The notes under the pieces were generated by a model that searched no databases, had not been told where the DNA came from, and saw nothing but the letters and a program-made list of their open reading frames with translations. The position numbers and the translations under genes are program-made. From Roseateles depolymerans (GTDB lineage: Bacteria; Pseudomonadota; Gammaproteobacteria; Burkholderiales; Burkholderiaceae_C), in assembly GCF_003387155.1 (NCBI RefSeq), contig NZ_QUMT01000002.1, positions 811,694-875,693 of the forward strand: a stretch of 64,000 bases of DNA, in the 5' to 3' direction. Every line of letters starts with the position of its first letter. Within the stretch, counting starts at the first letter, position 1. This document shows positions 1 to 8,224 of the stretch, in pieces.

Positions 1-247
1 AGCCCAGGATGTTGCGGGCGATGTCGGTGGCGGGCTCCTTGCTGATGAGGGCGACGCCGTTGTAGGTCTTCTGGCCGAACCATTGCACCTGGTAGCCAGC
101 GTCCTGGATTTCCTTGGCGGGGAATTTGTCGTCCGTCAGCTTGGTCTCCTGCAGCACGATGGCATCGACCGGGTTGGCGGCGAGCCAGTCCAGCAGTTGC
201 GGCAGCCGCACCGCGAGGGAGTTGACGTTCCAGGTGGCGAGTTTCAT
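1..247 (-). CDS. xthA: Exodeoxyribonuclease III, N-terminal part (gene runs off the left edge)
   Basis: The 82 visible residues start MKLATWNVNSLAVRLPQLL and continue through VLQETKL and a glycine-tyrosine segment before the window ends. This is the start of an EEP-superfamily (endonuclease/exonuclease/phosphatase) enzyme: the Asn of WNVNS and the Glu of LQETK are the metal/active-site residues of exonuclease III. The family removes nucleotides 3' to 5' and cuts at abasic sites in base excision repair in the cytoplasm. The ATG at 247 directly precedes the typical start motif and faces the divergent arsR, with about 156 bases between them. Only about a third of the protein is visible, so the C-terminal catalytic Asp and His cannot be checked. 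Confidence 0.9.
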   Translation of the reverse strand, partial: MKLATWNVNSLAVRLPQLLDWLAANPVDAIVLQETKLTDDKFPAKEIQDAGYQVQWFGQKTYNGVALISKEPATDIARNILG

Positions 248-388
248 GACGGTCCAATTTCAATTGAAGTGCCGGCCTTCGGCGGGAGGCACGAGCGCCG
301 GTGGGTCACCAAGGCAATTCGAGCAGTATAGGAAAGCGCCCTGTGCCGCCGGCCCATCCGGGGGCCCCCGCTTGCATCTATTTCGTAT

Positions 389-404
389 TTCCATAAAAAT
401 GGAA
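389..404 (+). promoter_or_regulatory. Probable ArsR operator overlapping the arsR start
   Basis: A perfect inverted repeat, TTCCAT-AAAA-ATGGAA, lies directly before arsR, its last base being the first base of the ATG at 404. An upstream TTGCAT (373-378) could be a -35 box, which would put the repeat over the -10 region. ArsR-type repressors bind short AT-rich inverted repeats at their own promoters, so autoregulation is the simplest reading. No Shine-Dalgarno sequence with normal spacing is visible before either possible ATG (404 or 407). Confidence 0.55.
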
Positions 405-733
405 TGATGGAAGAACAAGACGTCATCAAGGGTCTGGCCGCCCTGGCCCAGCCCTTGCGGCTGCAGGTGTTTCGTGCCCTCGTAGTGGTGGGCGAGCAGG
501 GCCTGACGCCTGGAGCGATGAACGACGCACTGGGTGTGCCGCCGGCCACGCTGTCCTTTCATCTGAAGGAGCTGGTCTCCGCCGGCCTGGTGACCCAGGA
601 GCGGGCCAGCCGTCATCTCATCTACCGCGCCAATTTCGAGCGGATGAACGCCGTGCTGGGCTACCTCACCCAGAACTGCTGCCAGGGCGCTGCCTGCGCC
701 GTGGATGCGACCGCTGCGTCCTGCGGCTGCTGA
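404..733 (+). CDS. arsR: ArsR-family metalloregulator of the arsenic operon
   Basis: A 109-residue winged-helix repressor. The ArsR fold is recognisable in LAALAQPLRLQVFRAL, then the recognition-helix region PPATLSFHLKELVSAGLV and the wing ASRHLIYRANF. The C-terminus is cysteine-rich (NCCQGAAC, ending SCGC), and such C-terminal cysteines often bind arsenite in ArsR proteins that lack the classic CxCxxC site in the DNA-binding helix. It is the first gene of a tight same-strand run with arsC, aqpS and arsH and should repress it until trivalent arsenic binds. The start is ATG 404 or ATG 407; neither has a clear ribosome site. The family call is firm; the exact inducer is inferred from the neighbours. 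Confidence 0.92.
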   Translation: MMEEQDVIKGLAALAQPLRLQVFRALVVVGEQGLTPGAMNDALGVPPATLSFHLKELVSAGLVTQERASRHLIYRANFERMNAVLGYLTQNCCQGAACAVDATAASCGC

Positions 734-744
734 CTGGGGTCCAT

Positions 745-1257
745 ATGCTTGAAAAGACTGTCCACGTCCTCATCCTCTGCACCCACAACTCCGCCCGTAG
801 CGTCCTTGGCGAGGGCATGCTCAACCACTGGGCCAAGCGCCTGGGCAAGGACGTGCAGGCCCACAGCGCGGGCAGCGCCCCGAGTGGCCGCATCAACCCC
901 TTCGCCGTCGAAGCCCTGCAAAACGCCGGCATCGACACCAGCGGCTACCGCAGCAAGAGTTGGGACGAGTTCACCACGCCTGAGGCCGCGCCCCTGTCGA
1001 TCGTCATCACCGTGTGCGACAGCGCGGCGGCCGAGCAATGCCCCGTCTTTTTTGGCGGCACAGGCCAGCCCGTCAAGGTGCACTGGGGCTACCCCGACCC
1101 GTCCAGCGCCGAGGGCGGCGACGAAGGCAAGCGCCGCGCGTTCGAGTTGACCCGGCAGGCCATCGGCTACCGCATGCTGCAAATGCTGATGCTGCCGCTG
1201 GAAAGCATGAGCAGGGCGGAATTGCAGCAAGCCCTGGTCGGCATCTCCAAGGACTGA
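745..1257 (+). CDS. arsC: Arsenate reductase, low-molecular-weight phosphatase type
   Basis: The 170-residue protein begins with the P-loop CTHNSARS (Cys12 and Arg18 form C-x5-R), the signature of ArsC enzymes of the tyrosine-phosphatase fold. These reduce As(V) to As(III). Cys91 and Cys99 (in VCDSAAAEQC) are placed like the redox-relay cysteines of thioredoxin/glutaredoxin-coupled relatives. HWGYPDPS is the conserved acid-loop region. The length is longer than the ~130-140 residues of the plasmid-type enzyme but usual for proteobacterial members. It starts 11 bases after arsR and is followed two bases later by the aquaporin gene, so the three are surely co-transcribed. Which thiol donor it uses cannot be read from the sequence. 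Confidence 0.93.
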   Translation: MLEKTVHVLILCTHNSARSVLGEGMLNHWAKRLGKDVQAHSAGSAPSGRINPFAVEALQNAGIDTSGYRSKSWDEFTTPEAAPLSIVITVCDSAAAEQCPVFFGGTGQPVKVHWGYPDPSSAEGGDEGKRRAFELTRQAIGYRMLQMLMLPLESMSRAELQQALVGISKD

Positions 1258-1259
1258 GC

Positions 1260-1955
1260 ATGAGCCTGCCCCGCAAGCTGCTCGCTGAAGCCCTGGGCAC
1301 CGCGCTGCTGCTCGCCGTCGTCATCGGCTCTGGCGTCATGGCCGAGCGGCTGTCCGGCGGCAACGTTGCAATGGCGCTGCTGGCCAACACGCTGGCCACC
1401 GTCGGTGGCCTCTACATCCTCATCGAGGTGTTCGGCCCTCTCAGCGGGGCCCACTTCAACCCTGCTGTCAGCGCCGTCATGGCCTGGCGCGGTGAACTGC
1501 CCAAGACCGCCCTGGTGCCTTACATCGCTGCCCAGCTCATCGGTGCCGTGCTGGGCGCCTGGCTGGCTCACGCCATGTTCGACATGACGGTGCTGCAGTG
1601 GTCCACCAAGCTGCGTACCGGCACCGGCCAGTGGATCGCCGAGGGCGTCGCCACCTTCGGCCTGCTGCTGGTCATCCTGCGCGCGCCGGCCGGCCGTGCG
1701 TCTGCCATGGTCGCCGCCTACATCGGCGCTGCCTACTGGTTCACGGCCTCCACGTCCTTCGCGAATCCCGCAGCCGTGGTCGGGCGCATGTTCAGCGACA
1801 GCTTTGCGGGCATCGCTCCGACCAGCGCGCCTGGTTTCGTCATCGCCGAGCTGATCGGCGCCGCTTTGGCCGTGGGCGTGAATCGCCTGCTGTCGCCAGC
1901 CCGGCCCGTCGATGAGGCCAGCGCCCACCCAACCCCTCCCGCACGACATGCCTGA
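1260..1955 (+). CDS. aqpS: Aquaporin-family channel, probable arsenite exit channel (AqpS type)
   Basis: A 231-residue MIP-family membrane protein with the two half-helix boxes NPA ([10 protein letters not shown] near residue 65, and [10 protein letters not shown] near residue 170) and about six hydrophobic helices. The family passes water or small neutral solutes; in Sinorhizobium an AqpS channel lets arsenite, made by ArsC, leave down its gradient. No ArsB or Acr3 pump gene is visible here, so the same role is likely. The ATG at 1260 follows the arsC stop by two bases; a longer reading frame starting near 1014 would overlap arsC and is not credible. The 3' end overlaps arsH by 8 bases, indicating translational coupling. 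The substrate is inferred from context. Confidence 0.88.
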   Translation: MSLPRKLLAEALGTALLLAVVIGSGVMAERLSGGNVAMALLANTLATVGGLYILIEVFGPLSGAHFNPAVSAVMAWRGELPKTALVPYIAAQLIGAVLGAWLAHAMFDMTVLQWSTKLRTGTGQWIAEGVATFGLLLVILRAPAGRASAMVAAYIGAAYWFTASTSFANPAAVVGRMFSDSFAGIAPTSAPGFVIAELIGAALAVGVNRLLSPARPVDEASAHPTPPARHA

Positions 1956-2685
1956 CGCTCTGTTCCCCGATGCGACCTTTCCAGCCCTCGACGCCGGACT
2001 GCTGGACATTCCCAGTCAGCACCGCTTGACCGTCGCTCAGCCGTCGCAGCACCCGCCGCGCATCCTGATGCTCTACGGCTCCTTGCGGCAGCGCTCCTTC
2101 AGCCGGCTGCTGACCTTCGAGGCCGCACGGCTGCTGGAAGCCATGGGCGCCGAAGTGCGGATCTTCCACCCCAGCGGCTTGCCGCTGCCCGACGATGCCC
2201 CCGACACCCATCCCAAGGTGCAGGAACTGCGCAGCCTGGCCGCCTGGAGCGAAGGCATGGTCTGGTGCTCCCCGGAGCGCCACGGCGCCATGACCGGCAT
2301 CATGAAAGCCCAGATCGACTGGATTCCGCTGTCCACCGGATCGGTGCGCCCCACGCAGGGCAAGACACTCGCGCTGATGCAGGTGTGCGGCGGGTCGCAG
2401 TCCTTCAACGCGGTGAATCAGATGCGGGTACTGGGCCGCTGGATGCGCATGCTCACCATCCCCAACCAGTCCTCGGTCGCGAAAGCGTTCAGCGAATTCG
2501 GCGAGGACGACCGCATGAAGCCTTCACCCTTCTACGACCGTGTCGTGGACGTGATGGAAGAGCTGTTCAAGTTCACGCTGCTCACGCGCGACCTGGGTCC
2601 GTACCTCGTGGACCGCTACAGCGAGCGCAAGGAAAGCGCGGAGGAATTGTCCCGCCGGGTCAACCTGCCGGCGGCGGCTGGCTGA
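1948..2685 (+). CDS. arsH: ArsH, NADPH-dependent FMN reductase / organoarsenical oxidase
   Basis: A 245-residue flavodoxin-like protein. After a variable N-terminal arm come [17 protein letters not shown] (FMN phosphate-binding loop), the conserved [20 protein letters not shown] and [14 protein letters not shown] segments, all typical of ArsH. Characterised ArsH proteins oxidise trivalent methyl- and aryl-arsenicals or reduce metals and quinones with NADPH. The ATG at 1948 gives an 8-base overlap with aqpS; an earlier in-frame start at 1912 would add 12 residues inside the channel gene and has less support. As last gene of the operon it suggests the cell meets organic arsenic as well as arsenate. 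Confidence 0.93.
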   Translation: MPDALFPDATFPALDAGLLDIPSQHRLTVAQPSQHPPRILMLYGSLRQRSFSRLLTFEAARLLEAMGAEVRIFHPSGLPLPDDAPDTHPKVQELRSLAAWSEGMVWCSPERHGAMTGIMKAQIDWIPLSTGSVRPTQGKTLALMQVCGGSQSFNAVNQMRVLGRWMRMLTIPNQSSVAKAFSEFGEDDRMKPSPFYDRVVDVMEELFKFTLLTRDLGPYLVDRYSERKESAEELSRRVNLPAAAG

Positions 2686-2693
2686 CCCTGGTC

Positions 2694-2713
2694 CCGCCTG
2701 ATGACGCAGGCGG
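2694..2713 (+). terminator. Possible hairpin after the arsenic operon
   Basis: CCGCCTG-ATGACG-CAGGCGG forms a seven-base-pair stem with a six-base loop, starting nine bases after the arsH stop. No T-run follows, so intrinsic termination is unproven. Confidence 0.35.
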
Positions 2714-2852
2714 TCCCAGCTGCCATCGGACCTCGGTCACGACACGAGTGCACCGCAGGTCGCACATCGTTGTTTTCGCTGGAGAACCGGGTGTGCTGAA
2801 GTGCGCACCTAGGCCTCAATTGCTGCACAAGCCCGCGACTAAGGGAAACGTC

Positions 2853-2882
2853 TTGGTACGTTAAGGAATGTGAAGCGATACA
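2853..2882 (+). promoter_or_regulatory. Candidate sigma70-type promoter for the glycan genes
   Basis: TTGGTA (2853-2858) and GATACA (2877-2882) are spaced by 18 bases and lie 33 bases before the GT4 start at 2916, in a stretch visibly richer in A+T than its surroundings. Assigned by eye only. Confidence 0.35.
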
Positions 2883-2915
2883 CTTCGAAAATTACGACGT
2901 ACGTCTCTGGATTTC

Positions 2916-3992
2916 ATGACGCGGCTTCGAATCGTTCACGCGGTGTTCTCTTCAAAACTGGCCGGCGGAGAGCAGCACTGTGCTGACCTTGCCAACGCGC
3001 AAGCGGAGCTGGGTCATGAAGTGCATGTGGTGGGGCCAGCTGGCGCCCAGGTGTCCAAGGCACTGTGTGCGCGAGTGACCTATCACGGCATGCGCTTTCC
3101 GCTGCTGCGGGGATGGCGTCTGAGGCGCCTTGCCGGTGCGCTCGGGGCCGACGTCGTTCACGGCCATCTGGGCCCCGCCTGCAAGGCGACGGCCTGCGCC
3201 ACGCCGCATGTGCGCGTGGGCACGCTGCATGTCGGCTACAAGCCGCATCATCACGCGAAGATGGACGGTGTCATCTGCGTCAACATCAAGCAGGTGGACA
3301 CGCTGGGCGGCTACAAAGGGCCGCATCAGGTCATCTACAACTGGGCGCCGGAACGCGGTTCGTGCGTGTCCACCGGCCAGACCAGCGCCAGCCCCTTGCG
3401 TTCCGAACTCGGCATTCCGGCAGAGGTCCCGGTGGTGGTGTCCGTCGGCCGCTTGCATCCGTCCAAAGGCATGCATTCGCTGATCCAGGCGTTCCAGGTG
3501 TATGCGCCTCCCCAGGCGCATCTGGTGCTGATCGGCGAAGGCCCGCAGCGGCAGGAACTGGAAACCCTGGCGGCGGGTGATGCCCGCATTCACCTTGTCG
3601 GGTTCCGCTGGGACGTGGATGCGCTGCTCGCCGATGCGACCCTTTACGTCTCCGCCTCGCTGGAAGAGCAGTTCCCGCTGTCCATGCTGGAGGCCATGCG
3701 AGCTGGCCTGCCGATCGTGGCCACCGCCACCCAGGGCGCTTGTGAAATGCTGTCGCCGGCGCAGTCGGCCATCGTCCCGATTGGCAACGTCCCGGCCATG
3801 GGCCAGGCCATTGCCCATGCGCTGGTGCCCGGTGTGCAGGGCGTGCAACGCCACATTGAATACGACATGAGCCGGTTCGACCGCGCCACCGCCGTGAAAT
3901 CGACGCTGGATTTCTACACGGAAGTCGCTCAGCACCGCGGTGCGACCCGACCCGAACTCAAGGAAACGACGCTGGAAGACGCGCGTGCTTAA
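2916..3992 (+). CDS. GT4-family glycosyltransferase
   Basis: A 358-residue GT-B fold enzyme. The N-terminal half begins RIVHAVFSSKLAGGEQHCADL, the usual acceptor-side Rossmann start, and the C-terminal half carries VVSVGRLHPSKGMHSLIQAF, then SASLEEQFPLSMLEAMRAG with the retaining-transferase E-x7-E motif (Glu of EEQFPLSMLE) that contacts the sugar nucleotide. It should add a sugar from a nucleotide donor to a surface glycan or lipid at the inner membrane. No membrane segment is visible. The gene overlaps the next one, so the two very likely act in one pathway. Donor and acceptor cannot be told from sequence. Confidence 0.9.
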   Translation: MTRLRIVHAVFSSKLAGGEQHCADLANAQAELGHEVHVVGPAGAQVSKALCARVTYHGMRFPLLRGWRLRRLAGALGADVVHGHLGPACKATACATPHVRVGTLHVGYKPHHHAKMDGVICVNIKQVDTLGGYKGPHQVIYNWAPERGSCVSTGQTSASPLRSELGIPAEVPVVVSVGRLHPSKGMHSLIQAFQVYAPPQAHLVLIGEGPQRQELETLAAGDARIHLVGFRWDVDALLADATLYVSASLEEQFPLSMLEAMRAGLPIVATATQGACEMLSPAQSAIVPIGNVPAMGQAIAHALVPGVQGVQRHIEYDMSRFDRATAVKSTLDFYTEVAQHRGATRPELKETTLEDARA

Positions 3993-4923
3993 ACGGCCCA
4001 AGACCGACTTCTGGACCGTTGGTGTTGTTCCCGAAAAGCTCTCCCACCTGACGCCCGAGCGGCTGCGGGCGCTCAAAGACCAGATTCAGTGGATGCCCCT
4101 GGCCGGCGATTGGCAGTACTACGCCGATCCCTTTGGCCTGCGCGAGGGCGATCGGCTGCATGTGTTCGTGGAGCACTTCGATTACCGCAGCAAGAAGGGA
4201 GAGCTGCGGCGCCTGACGCTGGACCTGGCCACCGGCACCTGGACCGCACCAGTGTGCGTGCTGCAGCTACCGTGCCACCTGTCCTATCCCTTTGTGTTGC
4301 AGCACGAAGGCCAGTGGTGGATGGTGCCGGAGTCCAGCCAGGCCGGCGAGATTGCGCTCTACCGAGCGGATGGCCCGTCGGAGGATCCGACCTCGCGCTG
4401 GACCCGTGTGGGCCCGCTGCTGGCCGACGTGCCGGGGGTGGATGCCTCGCTGATCCAGCACGACGGACGCTGGTGGATGTTCTATGCCGTGATCGGCCCC
4501 CACAAGAAGGACCAGCGTGAGCTGCATGTGGCCCACGCGCCTGAGTTGACCGGTCCTTGGTCCGTCCACCCCGCCAATCCGGTGCTGACCAGCGAGCAGG
4601 GCGCGCGACCCGGCGGCACGCCGTTTGTCGGGCGGGACGGCAAGATCCATCTGCCGGTGCAGGACCGGCGATTCGGGTACGGCTCTGGCGCGCGGCTGGT
4701 GCGCGTGGATGGGCTGAGCCCGTCGGCCATCGAGGTGCAAGACCTTGGCACCCGCTACACCGGCGACCTGGCCCATTCGGACTTCCCCGACGGGCTGCAC
4801 ACGCTCACCGCCTGCGGAGACGTGACGCTGCTGGACGTCAAGCGCATTGACCGCTCGCGCGCCCGCACGCTGATCGACATGAAGCGCCGCTTCCGCCGCG
4901 CCGTGCGGCGTGTGATGCCCTGA
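3985..4923 (+). CDS. GINT1-like beta-propeller protein (glucosamine inositolphosphorylceramide transferase family)
   Basis: A 312-residue protein built of repeated blades with W/Y-rich hairpins such as DWQYYADPFG, GQWWMVPESS, GRWWMFYAVIG and GTPFVGRDGKIHLPVQD. These match, from memory, the five-bladed beta-propeller found before the transferase domain of plant GINT1 and as a free unit in bacterial polysaccharide clusters; the fold also resembles GH43 enzymes. I chose the GTG at 3985 because GGAAG lies six bases upstream; an earlier GTG at 3940 lacks a ribosome site. It overlaps the GT4 gene by 8 bases. There is no signal peptide, and the tail (RRFRRAVRRV) is basic. A role in modifying or recognising a glycan is inferred from the pairing. 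Confidence 0.7.
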   Translation: MLKRPKTDFWTVGVVPEKLSHLTPERLRALKDQIQWMPLAGDWQYYADPFGLREGDRLHVFVEHFDYRSKKGELRRLTLDLATGTWTAPVCVLQLPCHLSYPFVLQHEGQWWMVPESSQAGEIALYRADGPSEDPTSRWTRVGPLLADVPGVDASLIQHDGRWWMFYAVIGPHKKDQRELHVAHAPELTGPWSVHPANPVLTSEQGARPGGTPFVGRDGKIHLPVQDRRFGYGSGARLVRVDGLSPSAIEVQDLGTRYTGDLAHSDFPDGLHTLTACGDVTLLDVKRIDRSRARTLIDMKRRFRRAVRRVMP

Positions 4924-5087
4924 TCTCCTGGTCCCTCGGCCCCTGATCGCCAGGGATCCGGACTCCGATCACGCGGTCATGGCACTTGGGGCGGTCGGTC
5001 ACGCCGGCCACGCCGACTGCGCCGGTCATGTTGGTCACGCCGGTCGCGCTAGCGCGGCCGCCCTCCAGCCCGCCGCGCGGACCCGCA

Positions 5088-7235
5088 TCAAGGCTGCGAC
5101 GCCTTGGCCGCATCCTGAGTCGGCAGCAACGCTGGCGGCGGCTCGTCCTTCAGAACGTTCCGCACATCGGCGGGCTGGGCCTGCTGGCGGGCGCGGATCA
5201 TGTCGTAGCGGTCCAGGGTGAGGCGCTCCGCGGCATCGTCGTCCAGCATGATGACCGGCCGCAGGAACACCAGCAGATTGGTCTTCTTGCGGGTGTGGCT
5301 GCGGCTGCTGAACAGGCTGCCGACCAGCGGCAAGCGGCCCAGTCCGTAGAGGTGATCCGCATCCGCCGTGTCGCTGTCCTCGATCAGGCCACCCAGCACG
5401 ATGATCTTCCCGTCCTTGACCGTCACCGTCGATTCCACCGACCGCTTGTTGGTGGTGGGGCCCGCATTGGTCGTGCCCGGCGTGGTGGTGGAGGCCACCG
5501 ACGACGATTCCTGATAGATGGTCAGCCGGATGCTGCCATTCGGGCCGATTTGCGGACGGATGCGCAGCGTGATGCCGACGTCCTTGCGTTCGATGGTCTG
5601 GAACGGGGAACTGCTGGAGCTGCTGGTGGTGGTGTAGGAGCCGGTGACGAAGGGCACGTTCTGGCCCACGACGATCTTGGCTTCTTCGTTGTCCAGCGTC
5701 ACCAGGTTGGCGGTGGAGAGAATGTTGGTGCCGGACATCGATTCCAGCGCATTCACCACGGTGCCGAGGGTGATGTCGGTGGTGGTGGCGCTGATGTTGA
5801 AGATCTGCTTCCACTGGATGCCCACGTCCAGCGCCTTGCTGGCATCCACCTCGACGATCAGCGACTCGACATAGACCTGCGCCCGGTTGGCGTCGAGCAG
5901 ATCGACCACGGCACTCAGTTCCCGAAAGCGCGGCTCGGAGGCGGTGATGATCAGCGCATTGGTGGCCGGATCCGCCTGGATGAAGCCTCCCGTGGAGGGA
6001 TCGGCCGTGGCCGAGACCGGCGCGGTGGCCTGCTTGCTGCTGGCGCCGCTGCCGGTGCTGCTGTCTGAAGTGCTCGCGGACCCGCCCGACGTGGACGCCA
6101 ATCCGCTCGAAGCACTGCTCGAGCGGCTGCCGCCTCCGCCGCTGGCGCCACTGCCGCTGTCGTTCAAGCCGTTGTTGCTGTCCTGTGCCGAGAATGCCGC
6201 CCGCAGCACCGAAGCCAGCCGGGTGGCTTCCGCATGCTTGAGGTAGATCACATGGATGCTGCTGCCGGCAATGCCGTTGGTGCCGGGTTTGTCCAGCCGC
6301 GAGACGAGGGCACGAATGGCCTGGAGCCGTGCCTGGCTGGGCGCGCGCACGAGGAGGGCGTTGCTGCTGATGTCGGCGTAAACCTGCGCGGCGCTGCTGC
6401 CGGCCGTGCTGCCTTGCGCGGGGCTGTTGCCGCCCGTGACCGTCGCCGTGCCGCTGCCCGATGCCCCTTGCGCCCGCTGCACGCCATCGACCATCTTGGA
6501 GACGATCTGCGCCACCGTGGCCGCCTGCATGTGCTTGAGGGGAATGACCTCGACATCGGTGGCACTGGGGGTGTCCAGCGCGGCGATGATCGACGCCAGT
6601 CGGGCCTGGTTGTCCGCATAGTCGGTGATGACCAGCGAGTTGTTGCCCGCGTTCACGTTGATGGTGTTGTTGGCCGCGATCAAAGGCCGCAGCACCGACA
6701 CCAGGTTGCTGGCGTTCTCGTATTGCAGCGGGAAGATGCGGGTGACGATCTGGTCCTGGCTGCGCGCATCGGGGCCGGCGACCACGGTGCCGGACTGCAC
6801 CTTGGCGTCGCTCTCCGGCACGATCTTGAGCAGGCCGGCGCTTTCCACGACGGCATAGCCGAGGCCGCGAAGCGTGCTGGCGAAGTATTGGTAGACCTGC
6901 GGGCGGGTCAGGCCTTCGTCGCTCACCAGCGTCATCTTGCCCTTGACGCGAGGGTCCACGAGGATGGGGCGACCCAGGATGGCGGCGACGGCGCGGGCGA
7001 CGGCATCCACGTCGGCGTCAATGAATTTCACGACGGCGAGCGATGAGGTGCTCATCGCGGCCGGGGCGCCGGGTTTGCTTGGCGTTGCCTTGCCGGATGG
7101 CGATGGCGTCCGTGACCAGGTGGCGGTGCCTGCGTCACTCTTTCCGTTGGTTGGTGTGTCCGCTGCAGCGCTTGCGGACGCGCCGCAAAGAACCGCCAGA
7201 AGCATCCACCCGACGAGGGGTAGCCGTCGGTCCAT
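5088..7235 (-). CDS. gspD: Type II secretion secretin GspD
   Basis: A 715-residue outer-membrane secretin. From the ATG at 7235 there is a signal peptide (MDRRLPLVGWMLLAVLCG, cleavage after ASA), then N0 (VVKFIDADVDAVARAVAAIL), N1-N3 repeats (IFPLQYENASNLVSVLRPLI, VIPLKHMQAATVAQIV, VIYLKHAEATRLASVL) and the C-terminal secretin barrel with NVPFVTG and GLIEDSD. The N3 domain contains a Ser/Gly-only insertion of about 60 residues (about 348-408), as in many GspD proteins but long. GspD forms the multimeric channel through which folded exoproteins leave the periplasm. A TTG at 7304 would add 23 residues before the signal peptide and is less likely. No other gsp gene is in the window, so the rest of the machine must be elsewhere or this copy is an orphan. 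Confidence 0.92.
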   Translation of the reverse strand: MDRRLPLVGWMLLAVLCGASASAAADTPTNGKSDAGTATWSRTPSPSGKATPSKPGAPAAMSTSSLAVVKFIDADVDAVARAVAAILGRPILVDPRVKGKMTLVSDEGLTRPQVYQYFASTLRGLGYAVVESAGLLKIVPESDAKVQSGTVVAGPDARSQDQIVTRIFPLQYENASNLVSVLRPLIAANNTINVNAGNNSLVITDYADNQARLASIIAALDTPSATDVEVIPLKHMQAATVAQIVSKMVDGVQRAQGASGSGTATVTGGNSPAQGSTAGSSAAQVYADISSNALLVRAPSQARLQAIRALVSRLDKPGTNGIAGSSIHVIYLKHAEATRLASVLRAAFSAQDSNNGLNDSGSGASGGGGSRSSSASSGLASTSGGSASTSDSSTGSGASSKQATAPVSATADPSTGGFIQADPATNALIITASEPRFRELSAVVDLLDANRAQVYVESLIVEVDASKALDVGIQWKQIFNISATTTDITLGTVVNALESMSGTNILSTANLVTLDNEEAKIVVGQNVPFVTGSYTTTSSSSSSPFQTIERKDVGITLRIRPQIGPNGSIRLTIYQESSSVASTTTPGTTNAGPTTNKRSVESTVTVKDGKIIVLGGLIEDSDTADADHLYGLGRLPLVGSLFSSRSHTRKKTNLLVFLRPVIMLDDDAAERLTLDRYDMIRARQQAQPADVRNVLKDEPPPALLPTQDAAKASQP

Positions 7236-7515
7236 GGGAGAGGCCGAAGAGAGGGCAGAGCCGGGGGCAGGGCCGATGGCAGGGGCGGAGGCAGTGTTCT
7301 TCAACGTCTCGGAATGCTGGCTGCGGTCGCCCGGGACATCGGGCGATCCGTCCAGTCATTTCAACCGCGCGCAGTTGCTGCGCGGTTGCTTGAGCGCCGA
7401 GAGTTGTGAAGCGAAGGGGTGAAACACGCAGGCGGCTGACACAAGCCCTGCCTCAAGCGCCCGTTCACAGCGCAGCGCTGCTGGCGCATGTCAGGCCTGA
7501 CATGCTCGTGTGCAC

Positions 7516-8094
7516 TCAAAGATGCAGCCAGGCCGCGATGCCGAGACCGACACCGACCACACCGACGCCAATGGTGGCGTATTCCATCCAGCGGCGACGC
7601 GTCAGCAGCGCAATGGCGGCCAGTGCGATGCCGATCTGCAGCGCGGTCGTGGCCTGGGCCCAGCGGTGATGCAGATGCATCTGCTCTTCGCTGCGGTGGT
7701 CCCATTCCTGCGACTGGGCTTCCAGCTTGTCGGCCTTGGTCTTGATCTCGTTCTTCTCGGACTCGTAGCGGGCCACCTTGTCGCGGTACTTGGCTTTCTG
7801 CTCTTCGCTGGGCGCCAGTTCCACGGCCAGCTCCGCCAGGCTTTGCTTGCTGCTCTTGGCCTGGAAGTAGTTCCACTGGTTGGCGGCTTCGGTCTTGGTG
7901 ATGGCCGCGTTGTTCTTGTAGAGGCCCGCATTGGCCTGCGTGGCGCCGCCCATGTAGCTGAAGAAGGCGCCGACCGTCGCCAGGATGGCGGTGATGACGG
8001 CCAACTGCCCACCGAGACCCTTGGGTTCGTGCTGGGCGGCGTGCTCCAGTTCGTGGTCATGCGGGCCGTGGACGTGGAAATGACTGCCGGACAT
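7516..8094 (-). CDS. DUF4337-family membrane protein
   Basis: A 192-residue protein with a His-rich N-terminus (SGSHFHVHGPHDHELEH), one hydrophobic segment (LAVITAILATVGAFFSYMGG), a charged coiled-coil middle (KAKYRDKVARYESEKNEIK, then KLEAQSQEWDHRSEEQMHLHH) and two C-terminal helices (ATTALQIGIALAAIALL; ATIGVGVVGVGLGIAAWL). This layout matches DUF4337 proteins, whose function is unknown. The start at 8094 has GGAG seven bases upstream on the coding strand and gives the normal family length; the frame stays open to 8121. It stands alone between gspD and folA. The histidines could bind metal, but nothing else supports that. Confidence 0.75.
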   Translation of the reverse strand: MSGSHFHVHGPHDHELEHAAQHEPKGLGGQLAVITAILATVGAFFSYMGGATQANAGLYKNNAAITKTEAANQWNYFQAKSSKQSLAELAVELAPSEEQKAKYRDKVARYESEKNEIKTKADKLEAQSQEWDHRSEEQMHLHHRWAQATTALQIGIALAAIALLTRRRWMEYATIGVGVVGVGLGIAAWLHL

Positions 8095-8224
8095 TCGGGC
8101 TCCAGAGAGAGAAAGAGTCAAAGAGAAATCAGAAAGGCGGCCACAAGCTCAGTGGATGGACCGCCAGGCATCAACGCGAGTCGCGCATCGATTCCCGCCG
8201 CAGGCCCATGAGTGGGTCCGTGGA

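Noticed and set aside
5045-5056. CGCGCTAGCGCG palindrome and GGTCACGCCGG direct repeats after the GINT1-like gene
   Set aside because: Short GC-rich repeats are expected by chance in this composition; no T-run or conserved element accompanies them.
4986-6068. Long plus-strand open frame of 360 codons
   Set aside because: It is antisense to the well-supported gspD gene, rich in Arg/Gly/His typical of shadow frames in high-GC DNA, and has no recognisable domain.
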